Source: Bacillus sp. UNC438CL73TsuS30
GTDB lineage: Bacteria; Bacillota; Bacilli; Bacillales; Cytobacillaceae
DNA: 64,000 nt
Assembly (NCBI RefSeq): GCF_000482325.1
Contig: NZ_KI535296.1
Location: forward strand, 324,854 to 388,853
Direction: 5' to 3'
Numbering within the stretch: position 1 is the stretch's first letter; each line of letters opens with the position of its first letter. This document shows, piece after piece, positions 1 to 9,856 of the stretch. The notes under the pieces were generated by a model. It was not told the DNA's origin. It saw only the letters and a program-made list of their open reading frames with translations, and made no database searches. The position numbers and the translations under genes are program-made.

Positions 1-2
1 CC

Positions 3-827
3 CTTTGCAACCGGCTGGTATTTGCCCATTATCAAGGGCAATATAAGAGCGCTGAAAGATTAATGGAATCCTTGAAAAAAATAAAACCGCTTCTTGTTGA
101 ACAACAGTTTAAATTAGGGGCAACGTTTGCCTTAGTAGGTGAATATGAACTTGCCTACTTTTGGCTTAAAAAGCTATATAAAAATGGCTTTGATGGAGAC
201 GGTCCATTCTACTATTGGCTCTCGAGTGCCGCTTACCAAATCGGTAATGAACCCTTTGCTCAAAATATTTGGAAAAAGGTTCTTGAAATCAATCCTGAAA
301 AGGAAGGATTTGAGCCATGGAATACGGACAAAGTGCAGGGGAACGGATTTGAGGACCATCCAAGTTCCATTTTTCAAAAATTAGACAGTGACTATATTGA
401 GGAACGATTATTTGCACTATTTCTTACAGCTTTATCAGATAAAGCGGAAGATATTTTTTCATCCAAACGATTTTTGGATAACCAAAAGCTGACGCCGATG
501 GAACAAGAATACATGTCGTTTATCAAATCCGGTGCCCCATCGATTTCGGCTGATGCGCATGAAATTGCCGAACTTTTATACCAAAATCATCAACCAATTG
601 GTCCGATTGAATCGGGATTATATTTAATCTGGTTTTCGACATTTGTAGAAATCTCGAAGTCGGATGTCAAATTGAAAAATAAGCAGGCCTGGGCTGGAGC
701 AATTGAATATGTTTGGAACAAGCTTCGCAGCGAAAAAGTAACGCGTGAGGAAATTGCAGAACGGTATGGCCTTTCCACAGCGACTGTCGGAAAATATGTA
801 AAATTGGTGAACAACTTTTTAAACTGA
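3..827 (+). CDS. yvcD: YvcD-like TPR protein, 5' end outside the window
   Basis: The reading frame is open from base 3 through the Met codon at 63 and keeps a TPR-like helical pattern (residues such as FAHYQGQYKSAERL), so the gene starts upstream of the window and Met63 is internal. The visible 274 residues contain helical repeats. The C-terminus has a helix-turn-helix-like segment ending REEIAERYGLSTATVGKYVKL. A TPR protein precedes trxB in Bacillus subtilis (YvcD), and the position here is the same. Its function is not established; the C-terminal segment suggests a nucleic-acid or partner-binding role (inference). Confidence 0.75.
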   Translation, partial: LCNRLVFAHYQGQYKSAERLMESLKKIKPLLVEQQFKLGATFALVGEYELAYFWLKKLYKNGFDGDGPFYYWLSSAAYQIGNEPFAQNIWKKVLEINPEKEGFEPWNTDKVQGNGFEDHPSSIFQKLDSDYIEERLFALFLTALSDKAEDIFSSKRFLDNQKLTPMEQEYMSFIKSGAPSISADAHEIAELLYQNHQPIGPIESGLYLIWFSTFVEISKSDVKLKNKQAWAGAIEYVWNKLRSEKVTREEIAERYGLSTATVGKYVKLVNNFLN

Positions 828-885
828 AACAAAGGATTTCCGCTCTTTTAACAAGCATATTTTTGGACTATAATCTATTTGTTTT

Positions 886-929
886 ATACGATTAGGGAAA
901 GGGAATGATATAACCTAATCGTATTTTTT
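886..929 (+). terminator. Hairpin plus T-run just upstream of trxB
   Basis: An 11-bp perfect inverted repeat (ATACGATTAGG at 886-896, CCTAATCGTAT at 914-924) is followed directly by a T-run, the form of an intrinsic terminator. It ends only a few bases before the trxB ribosome binding site at 932. A possible promoter (TTTAAC at 847, TATAAT at 869) lies upstream of it, so any trxB transcript from there must read through. It either ends yvcD transcription or acts as a leader attenuator. Confidence 0.75.
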
Positions 930-933
930 ATAG

Positions 934-1896
<963 letters not shown>

Positions 1897-2006
1897 AGAA
1901 AATGGAAAAAAGTAACTCTGTTTTAATTCTTCTGTAACAGTAGTGAAATATTGATGGGGTAAGATAGAGATAGTAATTGACCCCCTTTAAAAATATACCT
2001 TTTTGC

Positions 2007-2036
2007 GCACAGGCTGAAGCCTGTGCTATTTTTTTG
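2007..2036 (+). terminator. trxB terminator
   Basis: GCACAGGC at 2007-2014 pairs with GCCTGTGC at 2019-2026 across a TGAA loop, followed by a T-run. Confidence 0.9.
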
Positions 2037-2096
2037 CTTTTTCTGAGGATTTAAATATAATAGGAATTTTTTAGATAATTATCAAATTTGTATTCA

Positions 2097-2125
2097 TTGT
2101 GACTGGATATTAAAAATAGTATAAT
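2097..2125 (+). promoter_or_regulatory. SigA-type promoter of the yvcI-rapZ-yvcK-whiA-crh cluster
   Basis: TTGTGA at 2097 and TATAAT at 2120 are separated by 17 bp, about 100 bp before the nudix gene. The 337-bp gap between trxB and the nudix gene holds only the trxB terminator and this promoter. No cwlO-like gene is present here, although B. subtilis has one at this place. Confidence 0.75.
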
Positions 2126-2233
2126 GAAATGAATCATTAACACGGAAATTTTTTTGAAGAAAAATTCATCGATAGAGGCTAGTTTTTAGTGCGTGGGGTT
2201 AGGCGGTTACGTTTGTGAAAGAAGGTGAAAAAA

Positions 2234-2692
2234 GTGCAGCGAGTCACCAATTGTGTTTTAATAAGGGATAATCAAATTTTGCTGCTGCAAAAGCCACGGC
2301 GTGGCTGGTGGGTGGCACCGGGTGGCAAAATGGAGCCGGGTGAGTCTGTCAGAGATTCCTGTATTCGTGAATACCGTGAAGAAACGGGAATCTACTTGAA
2401 AAACCCACAATTAAAAGGCGTTTTTACGATGATTATCAGAGAAAATGATTGTGTGGAATCTGAATGGATGATGTTTTCATTTTTGGCCAATGACTCAGAT
2501 GGCATGGATGTCGAGGAGTCAGAAGAAGGAATTCTTCAATGGCATACATTGGATCAGATTAAGAATCTGCCAATGGCAGCGGGTGATTATCATATTATCG
2601 ATTATATGATTCACGGAAAAGGAATCATTTACGGCACTTTCACGTATACAAAGGATTTTGAACTAATCAGTTATCGATTAGATCCAAGCTAA
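2234..2692 (+). CDS. yvcI: Nudix hydrolase YvcI
   Basis: Nudix phosphohydrolase of 152 residues with a complete nudix box: GGKMEPGES, then a REYREETG core whose acidic residues bind metal. The substrate in vivo is not fixed by sequence; B. subtilis YvcI belongs to the same family and sits in the same cluster. GTG at 2234 is preferred over GTG at 2225 because AAGGTG at 2223-2227 is spaced for it and the MQRVTN start fits the family. First gene of a five-gene operon. Confidence 0.9.
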   Translation: MQRVTNCVLIRDNQILLLQKPRRGWWVAPGGKMEPGESVRDSCIREYREETGIYLKNPQLKGVFTMIIRENDCVESEWMMFSFLANDSDGMDVEESEEGILQWHTLDQIKNLPMAAGDYHIIDYMIHGKGIIYGTFTYTKDFELISYRLDPS

Positions 2693-2711
2693 TTTATAGG
2701 GGGAATTGAAA

Positions 2712-3605
2712 ATGAGTACCGGGTCTACGGGCGATACTCAAATGGTCATCATTACAGGAATGTCTGGAGCAGGAAAAACAGTTGCCATTCAAAGCTTTGA
2801 AGATTTAGGGTTCTTCTGTGTGGATAATTTACCCCCGACATTATTACCAAAGTTTCTTGAACTAATGAAGGAATCAGGGAATAAAATGAATAAAGTGGCC
2901 TTAGTCATGGATTTGCGTGGGAGAGAGTTTTTTGATCATCTTTTTAAAGCTCTTGATGACCTAGCCGAAACCTCATGGGTTACACCAAGGATTTTATTTT
3001 TAGATTCAGATGATTCCACTTTAGTGCGCAGGTATAAAGAAACAAGACGGTCACACCCGCTTGCCCATGAAGGGCTTCCGTTAGAAGGAATTAAGCTGGA
3101 AAGAGAGCTATTAGAGGAATTAAAAGGCCGGGCCCAATTAATTTATAATACTTCAGAGATGAAACCGCGCGAATTGCGGGAAAAAATATTAACGGAATTT
3201 ACTGCGAATAAAGAACATATCTTTACTGTTAATGTCATGTCATTTGGATTTAAGCATGGGCTTCCAATCGATGCTGACCTTGTATTTGATGTGCGTTTCT
3301 TGCCAAATCCACATTATATTGACCATATGCGCCCTAAAACAGGAATGGATGAGGAAGTCTCCAGTTATGTTTTAAAATGGAGTGAAACCCAAAAGTTTTT
3401 AGAAAAGGTTACGGACTTGCTTTCCTTTATGCTTCCTCATTATAAGCGCGAGGGAAAGGCACAATTGATTATTGCGATTGGTTGTACGGGCGGGCAGCAC
3501 CGCTCGGTAGCACTTGCGGAATATATTGGGAAGTTTTTCGAGAAGGATTACAAGACTTGTATTTCGCACCGTGACATTGAAAGGAGAAAGGAAAAAACTA
3601 CATGA
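2712..3605 (+). CDS. rapZ: RapZ/YvcJ nucleotide-binding protein
   Basis: A 297-residue RapZ-family (YvcJ) protein with Walker A GMSGAGKT near residue 16 and the conserved C-terminal [10 protein letters not shown]. In E. coli RapZ is an RNA adaptor controlling GlmS; in B. subtilis YvcJ is a nucleotide-binding protein linked to competence. ATG at 2712 is preferred over TTG at 2706 because AGGGGG at 2698-2703 is well spaced. The stop overlaps the next start as ATGA, indicating translational coupling with yvcK. Confidence 0.95.
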   Translation: MSTGSTGDTQMVIITGMSGAGKTVAIQSFEDLGFFCVDNLPPTLLPKFLELMKESGNKMNKVALVMDLRGREFFDHLFKALDDLAETSWVTPRILFLDSDDSTLVRRYKETRRSHPLAHEGLPLEGIKLERELLEELKGRAQLIYNTSEMKPRELREKILTEFTANKEHIFTVNVMSFGFKHGLPIDADLVFDVRFLPNPHYIDHMRPKTGMDEEVSSYVLKWSETQKFLEKVTDLLSFMLPHYKREGKAQLIIAIGCTGGQHRSVALAEYIGKFFEKDYKTCISHRDIERRKEKTT

Positions 3606-4588
3606 GCAATTTCGGACAGCCAAGAATCGTCATCATTGGTGGAGGAACTGGATTGCCTGTTTTGTTGCGAGGGTTGAAGCAATATCCTGTTGACATCACT
3701 GCGATTGTTACCGTTGCGGATGACGGCGGAAGTTCAGGGAGATTGCGGGACGATTTGCATATTCCCCCGCCCGGAGATATTCGTAATGTGTTAGCGGCCA
3801 TGTCGGATGTAGAGCCGCTTGTCGAGGAAATGTTTCAGCATCGTTTTAAAACCTCAAATGAGTTATCGGGACACTCACTTGGGAACCTCATCCTTGCTGC
3901 TATGACATCGATTACAGGCAACTTTGTGCATGCTATTCAAGAAATGAGTAAGGTTTTAAATGTTCGCGGCAAGGTATTACCCGCTGCCAATCAAAGCGTA
4001 GTTCTGCATGCTGAAATGGAAGATGGGACTGTCGTTTCAGGTGAATCGAAGATCCCGTATTCCGGTAAAAAAATAAAAAAGGTTTTTTTGACACCAGATG
4101 ATATTCGTCCATTACCTGAATCCATTCAGGCGATACGCCAGGCTGATCTAATTATCATTGGCCCGGGAAGCCTTTTTACAAGCATTTTGCCAAACCTTCT
4201 TGTTCCAAAGCTTGGTGATGAAATATGCAAGGCACATGCAAAAAAGGTGTATATCTGTAATTTGATGACGCAAGCAGGGGAAACGCACGGTTTTACAGCA
4301 AGTGATCATGTAAAGGCGATTTACAATCACATGAAATGTGCGTTTATTAATACAGTGCTGGTCAATAATGAAGAAATTCCACCGGAAGTACAGCTCCGTT
4401 ATAATGAAGAATTAGCGGACCCTGTTCTCTATGATTTTCCGCTTCTTTACGAGCTCGGTTTAGAAGTGGTTCATGCTGATATTGCCATTCAGGAAAACGG
4501 GGCATTAAGGCATGACCCGAAAAAAGTAGCAAACATCTTATACAATTTGCTTATAGATGAAACTAAAAAGCGTTATCATCGTAAATAA
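3602..4588 (+). CDS. yvcK: YvcK gluconeogenesis factor family protein
   Basis: CofD-like fold protein of 328 residues. It opens with [14 protein letters not shown] and has [13 protein letters not shown], both conserved in the YvcK/CofD family, and [15 protein letters not shown] further on. In B. subtilis YvcK is needed for growth on gluconeogenic carbon sources and for normal morphology; in other Firmicutes it binds UDP-sugars. It is coupled to rapZ by a 4-bp overlap and followed by whiA, the usual order. Confidence 0.95.
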   Translation: MSNFGQPRIVIIGGGTGLPVLLRGLKQYPVDITAIVTVADDGGSSGRLRDDLHIPPPGDIRNVLAAMSDVEPLVEEMFQHRFKTSNELSGHSLGNLILAAMTSITGNFVHAIQEMSKVLNVRGKVLPAANQSVVLHAEMEDGTVVSGESKIPYSGKKIKKVFLTPDDIRPLPESIQAIRQADLIIIGPGSLFTSILPNLLVPKLGDEICKAHAKKVYICNLMTQAGETHGFTASDHVKAIYNHMKCAFINTVLVNNEEIPPEVQLRYNEELADPVLYDFPLLYELGLEVVHADIAIQENGALRHDPKKVANILYNLLIDETKKRYHRK

Positions 4589-4620
4589 TAGCAGGCAAGA
4601 AATTTGAGGGGGGTGAAGGG

Positions 4621-5574
4621 ATGTCTTTCGCTTCGGAAACAAAAAAGGAATTAACCAACTTGGAAGTGAAAACGTGCTGTATTCAGGCAGAGCTTTCTGC
4701 TTTAATTCGAATGAACGGTTCCCTTTCCTTTTCAAACCGGAAGTTAGTTGTCGATATTCAAACGGAAAATGCGGCAATTGCAAGAAGAATTTACACATTG
4801 TTAAAAAAAAGCTATGATGTTCAAGTCGAGTTGCTCGTTCGAAAAAAAATGCGTTTGAAAAAAAATAATGTTTATATTGTCCGGTTAGCGGATCAAGCAA
4901 AAGAAATTCTAGAGGATACGAAAATCTTAGGTGAGGGCTTCACCTTTATACATGATATTTCAAACGATTTAATCAAAAAGAAATGCTGTAAGCGTTCTTA
5001 TTTGCGCGGTGCATTTCTTGCGGGGGGATCCGTGAACAATCCGGAGACGTCTTCCTATCATTTGGAAATTTTTTCGCTTTATAAGGAACACAACGATTCT
5101 TTATGCGAATTAATGAATACATTTGGATTAAACAGTAAAACGCTTGAGCGGAAAAAAGGTTTTATTACGTACCTGAAGGAAGCAGAGAAAATTACCGAGT
5201 TTTTAAATATCATCGGTGCTCATAATGCCCTTTTACGTTTTGAAGATGTCCGAATTGTGAGGGATATGAGGAATTCAGTTAATCGTCTTGTCAATTGTGA
5301 AACAGCGAACTTAAACAAAACGATTGGTGCATCCATCCGCCAGGTAGAGAATATACGTTATATTGATCATACGGTTGGACTTCATATCTTACCGGAAAAG
5401 CTTAGGGAAATTGCGGAGCTCCGTATCAACTATACAGATGTTACACTTAAAGAGCTTGGTGAAATGGTTTCCGGAGGAACAATCAGCAAATCAGGAATTA
5501 ATCATCGTTTAAGAAAAATTGATGAGATTGCAGAAAAACTGCGCCTTGGTGAAATAGCTGTAAAAAATAGATAA
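4621..5574 (+). CDS. whiA: WhiA DNA-binding protein
   Basis: A 317-residue WhiA protein with a LAGLIDADG-homing-endonuclease-like N-terminal domain ([15 protein letters not shown] near residue 130) and a C-terminal helix-turn-helix ([25 protein letters not shown], in two conserved halves). Family members regulate sporulation in Streptomyces and affect cell division and chromosome segregation in B. subtilis; they are not active nucleases. Strong RBS (GAGGGGGGTGAAGGG) before ATG 4621. Lies between yvcK and crh as in related genomes. Confidence 0.96.
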   Translation: MSFASETKKELTNLEVKTCCIQAELSALIRMNGSLSFSNRKLVVDIQTENAAIARRIYTLLKKSYDVQVELLVRKKMRLKKNNVYIVRLADQAKEILEDTKILGEGFTFIHDISNDLIKKKCCKRSYLRGAFLAGGSVNNPETSSYHLEIFSLYKEHNDSLCELMNTFGLNSKTLERKKGFITYLKEAEKITEFLNIIGAHNALLRFEDVRIVRDMRNSVNRLVNCETANLNKTIGASIRQVENIRYIDHTVGLHILPEKLREIAELRINYTDVTLKELGEMVSGGTISKSGINHRLRKIDEIAEKLRLGEIAVKNR

Positions 5575-5597
5575 TACTTTTGAGGAGGATACTAGAA

Positions 5598-5861
5598 ATG
5601 TTAGAAAGACAAGTGGAGGTAAAATTGAAAACCGGTCTTCAGGCCCGTCCTGCAGCCCTATTCGTACAGGAGGCTAACCGTTTTTCGGCAGATGTTTTTC
5701 TTGAAAAGGATGGCAAGAAGGTGAATGCAAAAAGCATTATGGGGTTAATGAGTCTTGCTGTTGGTTCAGGAGTGGTCATTAATATTATTGCTGATGGTAC
5801 TGATGAAGAAAATGCCATTACGACCTTAACTGATTTTGTCGAAAATGAACACCACCATTAA
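5598..5861 (+). CDS. crh: Crh, catabolite-repression HPr-like protein
   Basis: HPr-fold protein of 87 residues. The segment LKTGLQARPAALF carries Gln where HPr has the phosphocarrier His15, and NAKSIMGLMSL keeps Ser46, the HPrK target. That combination identifies Crh, a CcpA corepressor that cannot take part in sugar phosphotransfer. ATG at 5598 with AGGAGG at 5583-5588 is the start. Last gene of the cluster, followed by a strong terminator. Confidence 0.96.
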   Translation: MLERQVEVKLKTGLQARPAALFVQEANRFSADVFLEKDGKKVNAKSIMGLMSLAVGSGVVINIIADGTDEENAITTLTDFVENEHHH

Positions 5862-5870
5862 GTAAAAAAG

Positions 5871-5902
5871 GGTTTGGCTGGATAAAAGCCAAACCTTTTT
5901 TT
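5871..5902 (+). terminator. crh operon terminator
   Basis: GGTTTGGCT at 5871-5879 pairs with AGCCAAACC at 5887-5895, followed by seven T. Confidence 0.93.
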
Positions 5903-5931
5903 AAAAAAACAACCGGTCAAAAGACCGGTTG
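5903..5931 (-). terminator. clpP terminator (minus strand)
   Basis: CAACCGGTC at 5910-5918 and GACCGGTTG at 5923-5931 form a perfect 9-bp stem. The A-run at 5903-5909 reads as a T-run on the minus strand, directly after the clpP stop. Confidence 0.92.
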
Positions 5932-5940
5932 CTTTAAACA

Positions 5941-6546
5941 TTACTTTTTATTTTTTTCATCCAATAAATTGCGGGTAATAATGTTATCGATTAGCCCGTA
6001 TTCTTTTGCTCTTTCAGCTGTCATAAAGTTATCACGGTCTGTATCCTTGGCAATCACTTCAAGCGGCTGGCCAGTGCGTTCTGCTAAAATTCCGTTCAAT
6101 TTATCACGGAGGAATAGAATCCGTTTTGCAGCAATTTCAATTTCTGTTGCTTGCCCTTGAGCACCGCCAAGTGGCTGGTGAATCATAACTTCTGCATTTG
6201 GAAGCGCGAAACGCTTGCCTTTTTCCCCTGCAGCAAGTAAGAATGCGCCCATTGAGGCAGCCATCCCGATACATACAGTTGATACATTGGGCTTAATATA
6301 TTGCATTGTATCGTAAATTGCCATTCCAGCTGTGATACTTCCGCCAGGGCTGTTGATGTAAAGGGTAATGTCCTTTTCAGGATTTTCTGCTTCAAGGAAT
6401 AATAATTGGGCAACAATGGAGTTTGATACATTGTCATCAATGGCGCTGCCAAGCATAATAATCCGGTCTTTTAATAGACGAGAGTAGATGTCATATGCTC
6501 TTTCCCCTCTGTTTGTTTGTTCAATAACTGTAGGAATCAAATTCAT
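5941..6546 (-). CDS. clpP: ATP-dependent Clp protease proteolytic subunit
   Basis: ClpP serine peptidase of 201 residues, forming the barrel that degrades substrates unfolded by ClpC/ClpX/ClpE. The catalytic triad is visible as Ser98 (GMAASMGAF), His123 ([11 protein letters not shown]) and Asp172 (KDTDRD). The RBS is AGAGGAGGAAG. A CtsR operator overlaps the promoter, so heat/stress induction through CtsR is expected. It converges on the crh operon with back-to-back terminators. Confidence 0.98.
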   Translation of the reverse strand: MNLIPTVIEQTNRGERAYDIYSRLLKDRIIMLGSAIDDNVSNSIVAQLLFLEAENPEKDITLYINSPGGSITAGMAIYDTMQYIKPNVSTVCIGMAASMGAFLLAAGEKGKRFALPNAEVMIHQPLGGAQGQATEIEIAAKRILFLRDKLNGILAERTGQPLEVIAKDTDRDNFMTAERAKEYGLIDNIITRNLLDEKNKK

Positions 6547-6592
6547 TTTTCTTCCTCCTCTAAGTACGAAATTTTAAAACTTATGTACTGTT

Positions 6593-6622
6593 ATCATACA
6601 CTGATGGTCAATAAAGGTCAAA
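6593..6622 (-). promoter_or_regulatory. clpP promoter overlapped by a CtsR operator
   Basis: On the minus strand TTGACC (6616-6621) and TATGAT (6593-6598) are 17 bp apart. Reading the plus strand, GGTCAAT-AAA-GGTCAAA at 6606-6622 matches the CtsR heptad direct repeat and covers the -35 element, as expected for a repressor site. Confidence 0.9.
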
Positions 6623-6701
6623 CACTTCGATTGTAAAATTGTTCGACAACTTTCCTTCCTTCATCATTTCCATCTCTCCTAAATTTAAACCTATTTTCCC
6701 C

Positions 6702-6730
6702 TTGCATTTAGGACAGATATCGCATATAAT
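6702..6730 (+). promoter_or_regulatory. tRNA-Arg promoter
   Basis: TTGCAT at 6702 and TATAAT at 6725 with a 17-bp spacer, 20 bp before the tRNA. Confidence 0.85.
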
Positions 6731-6749
6731 AGGTAAGTCGCTAATATTT

Positions 6750-6821
6750 GCCCTCGTGGTGCAACGGATAGCACGTAAGATTCCGGTTCTTGAGATGTGG
6801 GTTCGATTCCTGCCGAGGGCG
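6750..6821 (+). tRNA. tRNA-Arg(CCG)
   Basis: A 72-nt tRNA. The acceptor GCCCTCG pairs with CGAGGGC, the D-stem is GTGC/GCAC, and the anticodon stem TAAGA/TCTTG encloses loop TTCCGGT with anticodon CCG, reading CGG. The T-loop is TTCGATT and the discriminator base is G; CCA is not encoded. The 3' portion from 6756 is duplicated at 21226 and was restored by the integrated element, so the gene remains functional. Confidence 0.95.
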
Positions 6822-6826
6822 TCATA
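6756..6826 (+). repeat. attL, 71-bp direct repeat
   Basis: Identical to 21226-21296. It covers the tRNA-Arg gene from its sixth or seventh base through the 3' end plus TCATA. Confidence 0.95.
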
Positions 6827-6845
6827 GTATACGTTAAGTTTGCGG

Positions 6846-6880
6846 TGCCTCTGCGCTTTTTGAAGCGTAGGGGCATTTTT
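6846..6880 (+). terminator. Terminator supplied by the element downstream of tRNA-Arg
   Basis: TGCCTCTGCGCTT pairs with AAGCGTAGGGGCA (with G-T pairs), then TTTTTATTTT. It replaces the original tRNA terminator, now displaced to 21301. Confidence 0.85.
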
Positions 6881-6983
6881 ATTTTACCGATATTTTTTTC
6901 GCAAGAATACTACGAATAATACCCCGTATACTCCTACGCAAGTACAAGCCGTCCTTACGAGTCTAATCGAAGGAGGTCTTCTT

Positions 6984-7952
6984 ATGCGACGAAGAAAAGG
7001 CGTTACCAACCAACTAGCGCAGCAGCTAGATACCATCTCTAAACCCTCGAAGAAAAAAATAAACTACCACGAAGCAGCCACCGAATTTTTAAAGCACTGC
7101 CGTATTAAAGGGCTATCATCTGAAACGATTAAATTTTATCAGAAGGAGCTAAAACAAACGGTTAGGGCATTCGTTGAAATAGACGCCCCGATTATTGACG
7201 TTCGTAAACTGAATACAAGTCATATTGAAAAGTTTATCGAGTATTTACAGGACTTAGGGAGAGCGGTAAATACAATTAACGCAAGACTGCGAGCAGGACG
7301 TACGTTCTTTAACTTTTGCTTACGCAAAGGATATATAAACGCAAATCCATATGATGACGTGCAGCAGCTTCGAAAAAGACACGAAGTAGGCGCAACCTTT
7401 ACCAAACGGCAGCTTAAGCGTTTATTAGACGCACCAGACACAACTTCTTTTATAGGTCTAAGAGACTTAGCCGTAATGTTGACGCTTGCACATACCGGTA
7501 TAAGACTTACTGAATTAACCTCGCTGCGTGTACAAGACGTATCTTTCGAGGGGAAGGGAGAAATAAACGTACAACGTGCTAAAAATCGTTACGGACGACG
7601 TATACCCCTTACAGCCCGTCTTAGAACGGTATTACGTGCTTATATTGAAGAACGGGGTGTATTAGACCATGACTCTTTATTTATCAACGTTGAAAATCAC
7701 TCTCTTAGCGGAAGGTCAATCCAAGACAGACTACGCCAATACGGAGTAGTAACGGGAGTAGGCAAAGAAGTGAAGGTTAGCCCGCACGCTTTTAGGCGCA
7801 CATTTTGCCGTTTAAAAGTGGAGGCAGGCACGAATATATTCGTCTTGCAGCGTCTAACTGGACATCAATCACTAGAGATATTGCGCCGCTATGTTGAAAT
7901 ATATTCGAAAGACCTTGAAGCAGCGATAGAAAAAGGGTTCGAGGGTCTTTAA
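6984..7952 (+). CDS. int: Tyrosine-type integrase
   Basis: A 322-residue site-specific recombinase. A SAM-like core-binding domain spans about residues 25-130 and the catalytic domain about 135-315. The catalytic set is visible: Arg174 (HTGIRLTEL), His268 and Arg271 (PHAFRRTF), His294 (LTGHQSLEI) and Tyr303 (RRYVEI). RBS AAGGAGG before ATG 6984. Its place beside attL makes it the likely enzyme for integration into tRNA-Arg. No excisionase gene is recognised next to it. Confidence 0.94.
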   Translation: MRRRKGVTNQLAQQLDTISKPSKKKINYHEAATEFLKHCRIKGLSSETIKFYQKELKQTVRAFVEIDAPIIDVRKLNTSHIEKFIEYLQDLGRAVNTINARLRAGRTFFNFCLRKGYINANPYDDVQQLRKRHEVGATFTKRQLKRLLDAPDTTSFIGLRDLAVMLTLAHTGIRLTELTSLRVQDVSFEGKGEINVQRAKNRYGRRIPLTARLRTVLRAYIEERGVLDHDSLFINVENHSLSGRSIQDRLRQYGVVTGVGKEVKVSPHAFRRTFCRLKVEAGTNIFVLQRLTGHQSLEILRRYVEIYSKDLEAAIEKGFEGL

Positions 7953-7971
7953 TAACAGAGGGGGAACATAT

Positions 7972-8229
7972 ATGAGCGCTTTAGATGCACTTAAAATAGT
8001 GGACGGATATTTTGAAGACAATCGCTTTATAATGCGAGGGCTTGCAGGAAGGGCGGTATTCGGCACATACACCGCCGCAGGGCTGCTTTCACTTGCAAAC
8101 GTTATTAGCAGTAGGGGTGAAGCCTTACGGTTCACAATTGACAATGACAAACACATAGAACTAACGGCTGCGCAATCTAAGCAGTTTCGTAGCGAACTTT
8201 TAGCGATAGCAAACGAATTAGAAGACTAA
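7972..8229 (+). CDS. Small hypothetical protein downstream of int
   Basis: 85 residues, with a strong GAGGGGG RBS 20 bp after int, so probably co-transcribed. No recognised domain. The sequence is mixed alpha/beta in appearance with a helical C-terminus (LTAAQSKQFRSELLAIANELED). An accessory role in integration or excision is only a guess from position. The following 190 bp holds two GC-rich inverted repeats (CCTGCG/CGCAGG near 8249-8270 and ACTGCG/CGCAGT near 8285-8302). Confidence 0.65.
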   Translation: MSALDALKIVDGYFEDNRFIMRGLAGRAVFGTYTAAGLLSLANVISSRGEALRFTIDNDKHIELTAAQSKQFRSELLAIANELED

Positions 8230-8420
8230 AGAAAGGCATAAGAAAAGCCTGCGCAACCAAGTACGCAGGACAATACTTATTATACTGCGCCGCAAACGCA
8301 GTACAAATATAAACATAACTTACCTTCATTCTATCGAAAAAAAATCGATTATGCAAGGCTTCTTAAGTATTGTCTTTTTAGGCTGCGCTCGCTTCTCTAT
8401 GCTGCAATAGGAGAGAGAAA

Positions 8421-9479
8421 ATGACAGCTAGTATTATTCTTACAAGCGAACAGTTTACATATATGCAAGCGTATAAGCCAGCAGCTAGCAACCGTAAAGA
8501 ACAGGCGGCTATTAAGTGTGAACTAATGGACGCAGTTAAGGGCGCTCTAGGCGACTTATACAGCCGTTTGAAGCAAGGAACAAAGGACGCTTTGGACAAG
8601 CTCGCATTTTTAGCTACAGACAGGGGCTTTGCGTTCATTTCTTATAACAGCCTTAGCAAAGAATTAGAAGTATCACGCCGCACTATTGAGCGTGTAATTA
8701 AGCAGCTACGAGAAAAGGGCGTACTTGCAATAATATATAGACGTAATCCAAAAGGGAACAGCGTTAAAAATCCCGTAGTAATGTTTACAGCGCATAAGTA
8801 TTTTAGCCATTGGAGCGAGTTTCTAGAACTAGCTACGCCTACTTGTGTCGTAGAAAATGACGTACTTCATGACGTAGAAGAAAACGCCGAGACCGCTTGC
8901 GACACTAAGTACGACGACGTAAAAAAGGACGCTACCATAAATTTACCTTGTATTACCTCTTTAAAAGATTTTAATAATCGAAAAGTGGATGAACTGGAAC
9001 AGCTAGAAAAGGAATACGTCTTCCAAGACATACCGCAAGCGGTACAAATGCGTCTTTCTGCCTTCGAAGGCAAACAGGTAAACGCAATATGGACACGTAT
9101 CATATGGGCGTACCGTAACAGTGATATAGATGCAAAGGCTACTATGACCTTGCAACAGTTATGCCGCATTAACGACGAAATAGAACGTAGACTATGCCAT
9201 AAGTTAGCAGGCTGCATACTTAAATACAAAAGGGGCGCAATAAAGGGCTCTTTATACGGCTACCTGTATAAGTCTTCGCTAAACTTCTTTAACGATATAC
9301 AAAATGAAAAGTACGAAGACACTATATTAGACGTAAATACTAACTTTGAAGAGCGCTTTTTTAACATAGTACAAGCCCGTATAGAAGACCGTAAGGTAGT
9401 TCGTTGGGGATGCGGTAACTTCGAAAGCTATCTTATAAAACGCAAATCTTGCGCCGACTACGAAGAGCTGCCCTTTTAA
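8421..9479 (+). CDS. Helix-turn-helix protein, possible replication or regulatory factor
   Basis: 352 residues. The N-terminal half has a winged-helix/HTH segment (FISYNSLSKELEVSRRTIERVIKQLREKGVL, around residues 75-105) of the kind found in plasmid replication proteins and conjugative-element regulators. The C-terminal half is helical and has Cys/Trp near the end (VRWGCGNFESYL). RBS AGGAGAGAG. I do not recognise a named family. A replication-initiation or control role is an inference from the domain type and the plasmid-like element. Confidence 0.7.
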   Translation: MTASIILTSEQFTYMQAYKPAASNRKEQAAIKCELMDAVKGALGDLYSRLKQGTKDALDKLAFLATDRGFAFISYNSLSKELEVSRRTIERVIKQLREKGVLAIIYRRNPKGNSVKNPVVMFTAHKYFSHWSEFLELATPTCVVENDVLHDVEENAETACDTKYDDVKKDATINLPCITSLKDFNNRKVDELEQLEKEYVFQDIPQAVQMRLSAFEGKQVNAIWTRIIWAYRNSDIDAKATMTLQQLCRINDEIERRLCHKLAGCILKYKRGAIKGSLYGYLYKSSLNFFNDIQNEKYEDTILDVNTNFEERFFNIVQARIEDRKVVRWGCGNFESYLIKRKSCADYEELPF

Positions 9480-9856
9480 AAAGCAATCTAGTAACACTTT
9501 TCAACAGTCAGTAAACTAATGTTGTGTTCAAAAAAGAGGAAGAAGAGGTATATTCTCCCTTATAATAGTTTACTTGGTTTGTCTTCCGAAAATTGCGATG
9601 CCTTTATTAAAATCGAACAATGCATTAATCACGCAACATGTGCAGTGTTTAATTACCATTTATTCCCTTTTATCTACCTACTTTAAAATGATTTTCAAGA
9701 TTTTTGATTTGAATGGTAAAATATCTTTATAAAAGGAAGAATTTTTAGTTCTTATGGAACCAAAAAAGAGATTTTTGGATTGGATAAAGAGGAACTGAAT
9801 GAATTGGATGGTTTATTAAGGATATTCTTCAATGAAGAACCATAGGAGGAAGAATA
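9480..9856 (+). other. AT-rich gap before the type IIG gene with a coding remnant
   Basis: 377 bp that is clearly more AT-rich than the preceding genes. From a stop near 9720 to the TAG at 9843-9845 a frame stays open and its end reads like protein (LDKEELNELDGLLRIFFNEEP), but it has no good start; it looks like the tail of a lost small gene. The type IIG start follows 11 bp after that stop with AGGAGG. No convincing full promoter was found here. Confidence 0.45.

Noticed and set aside
6639-6827. 62-residue frame covering tRNA-Arg
   Set aside because: It runs through the promoter and tRNA and has no RBS or protein-like composition.
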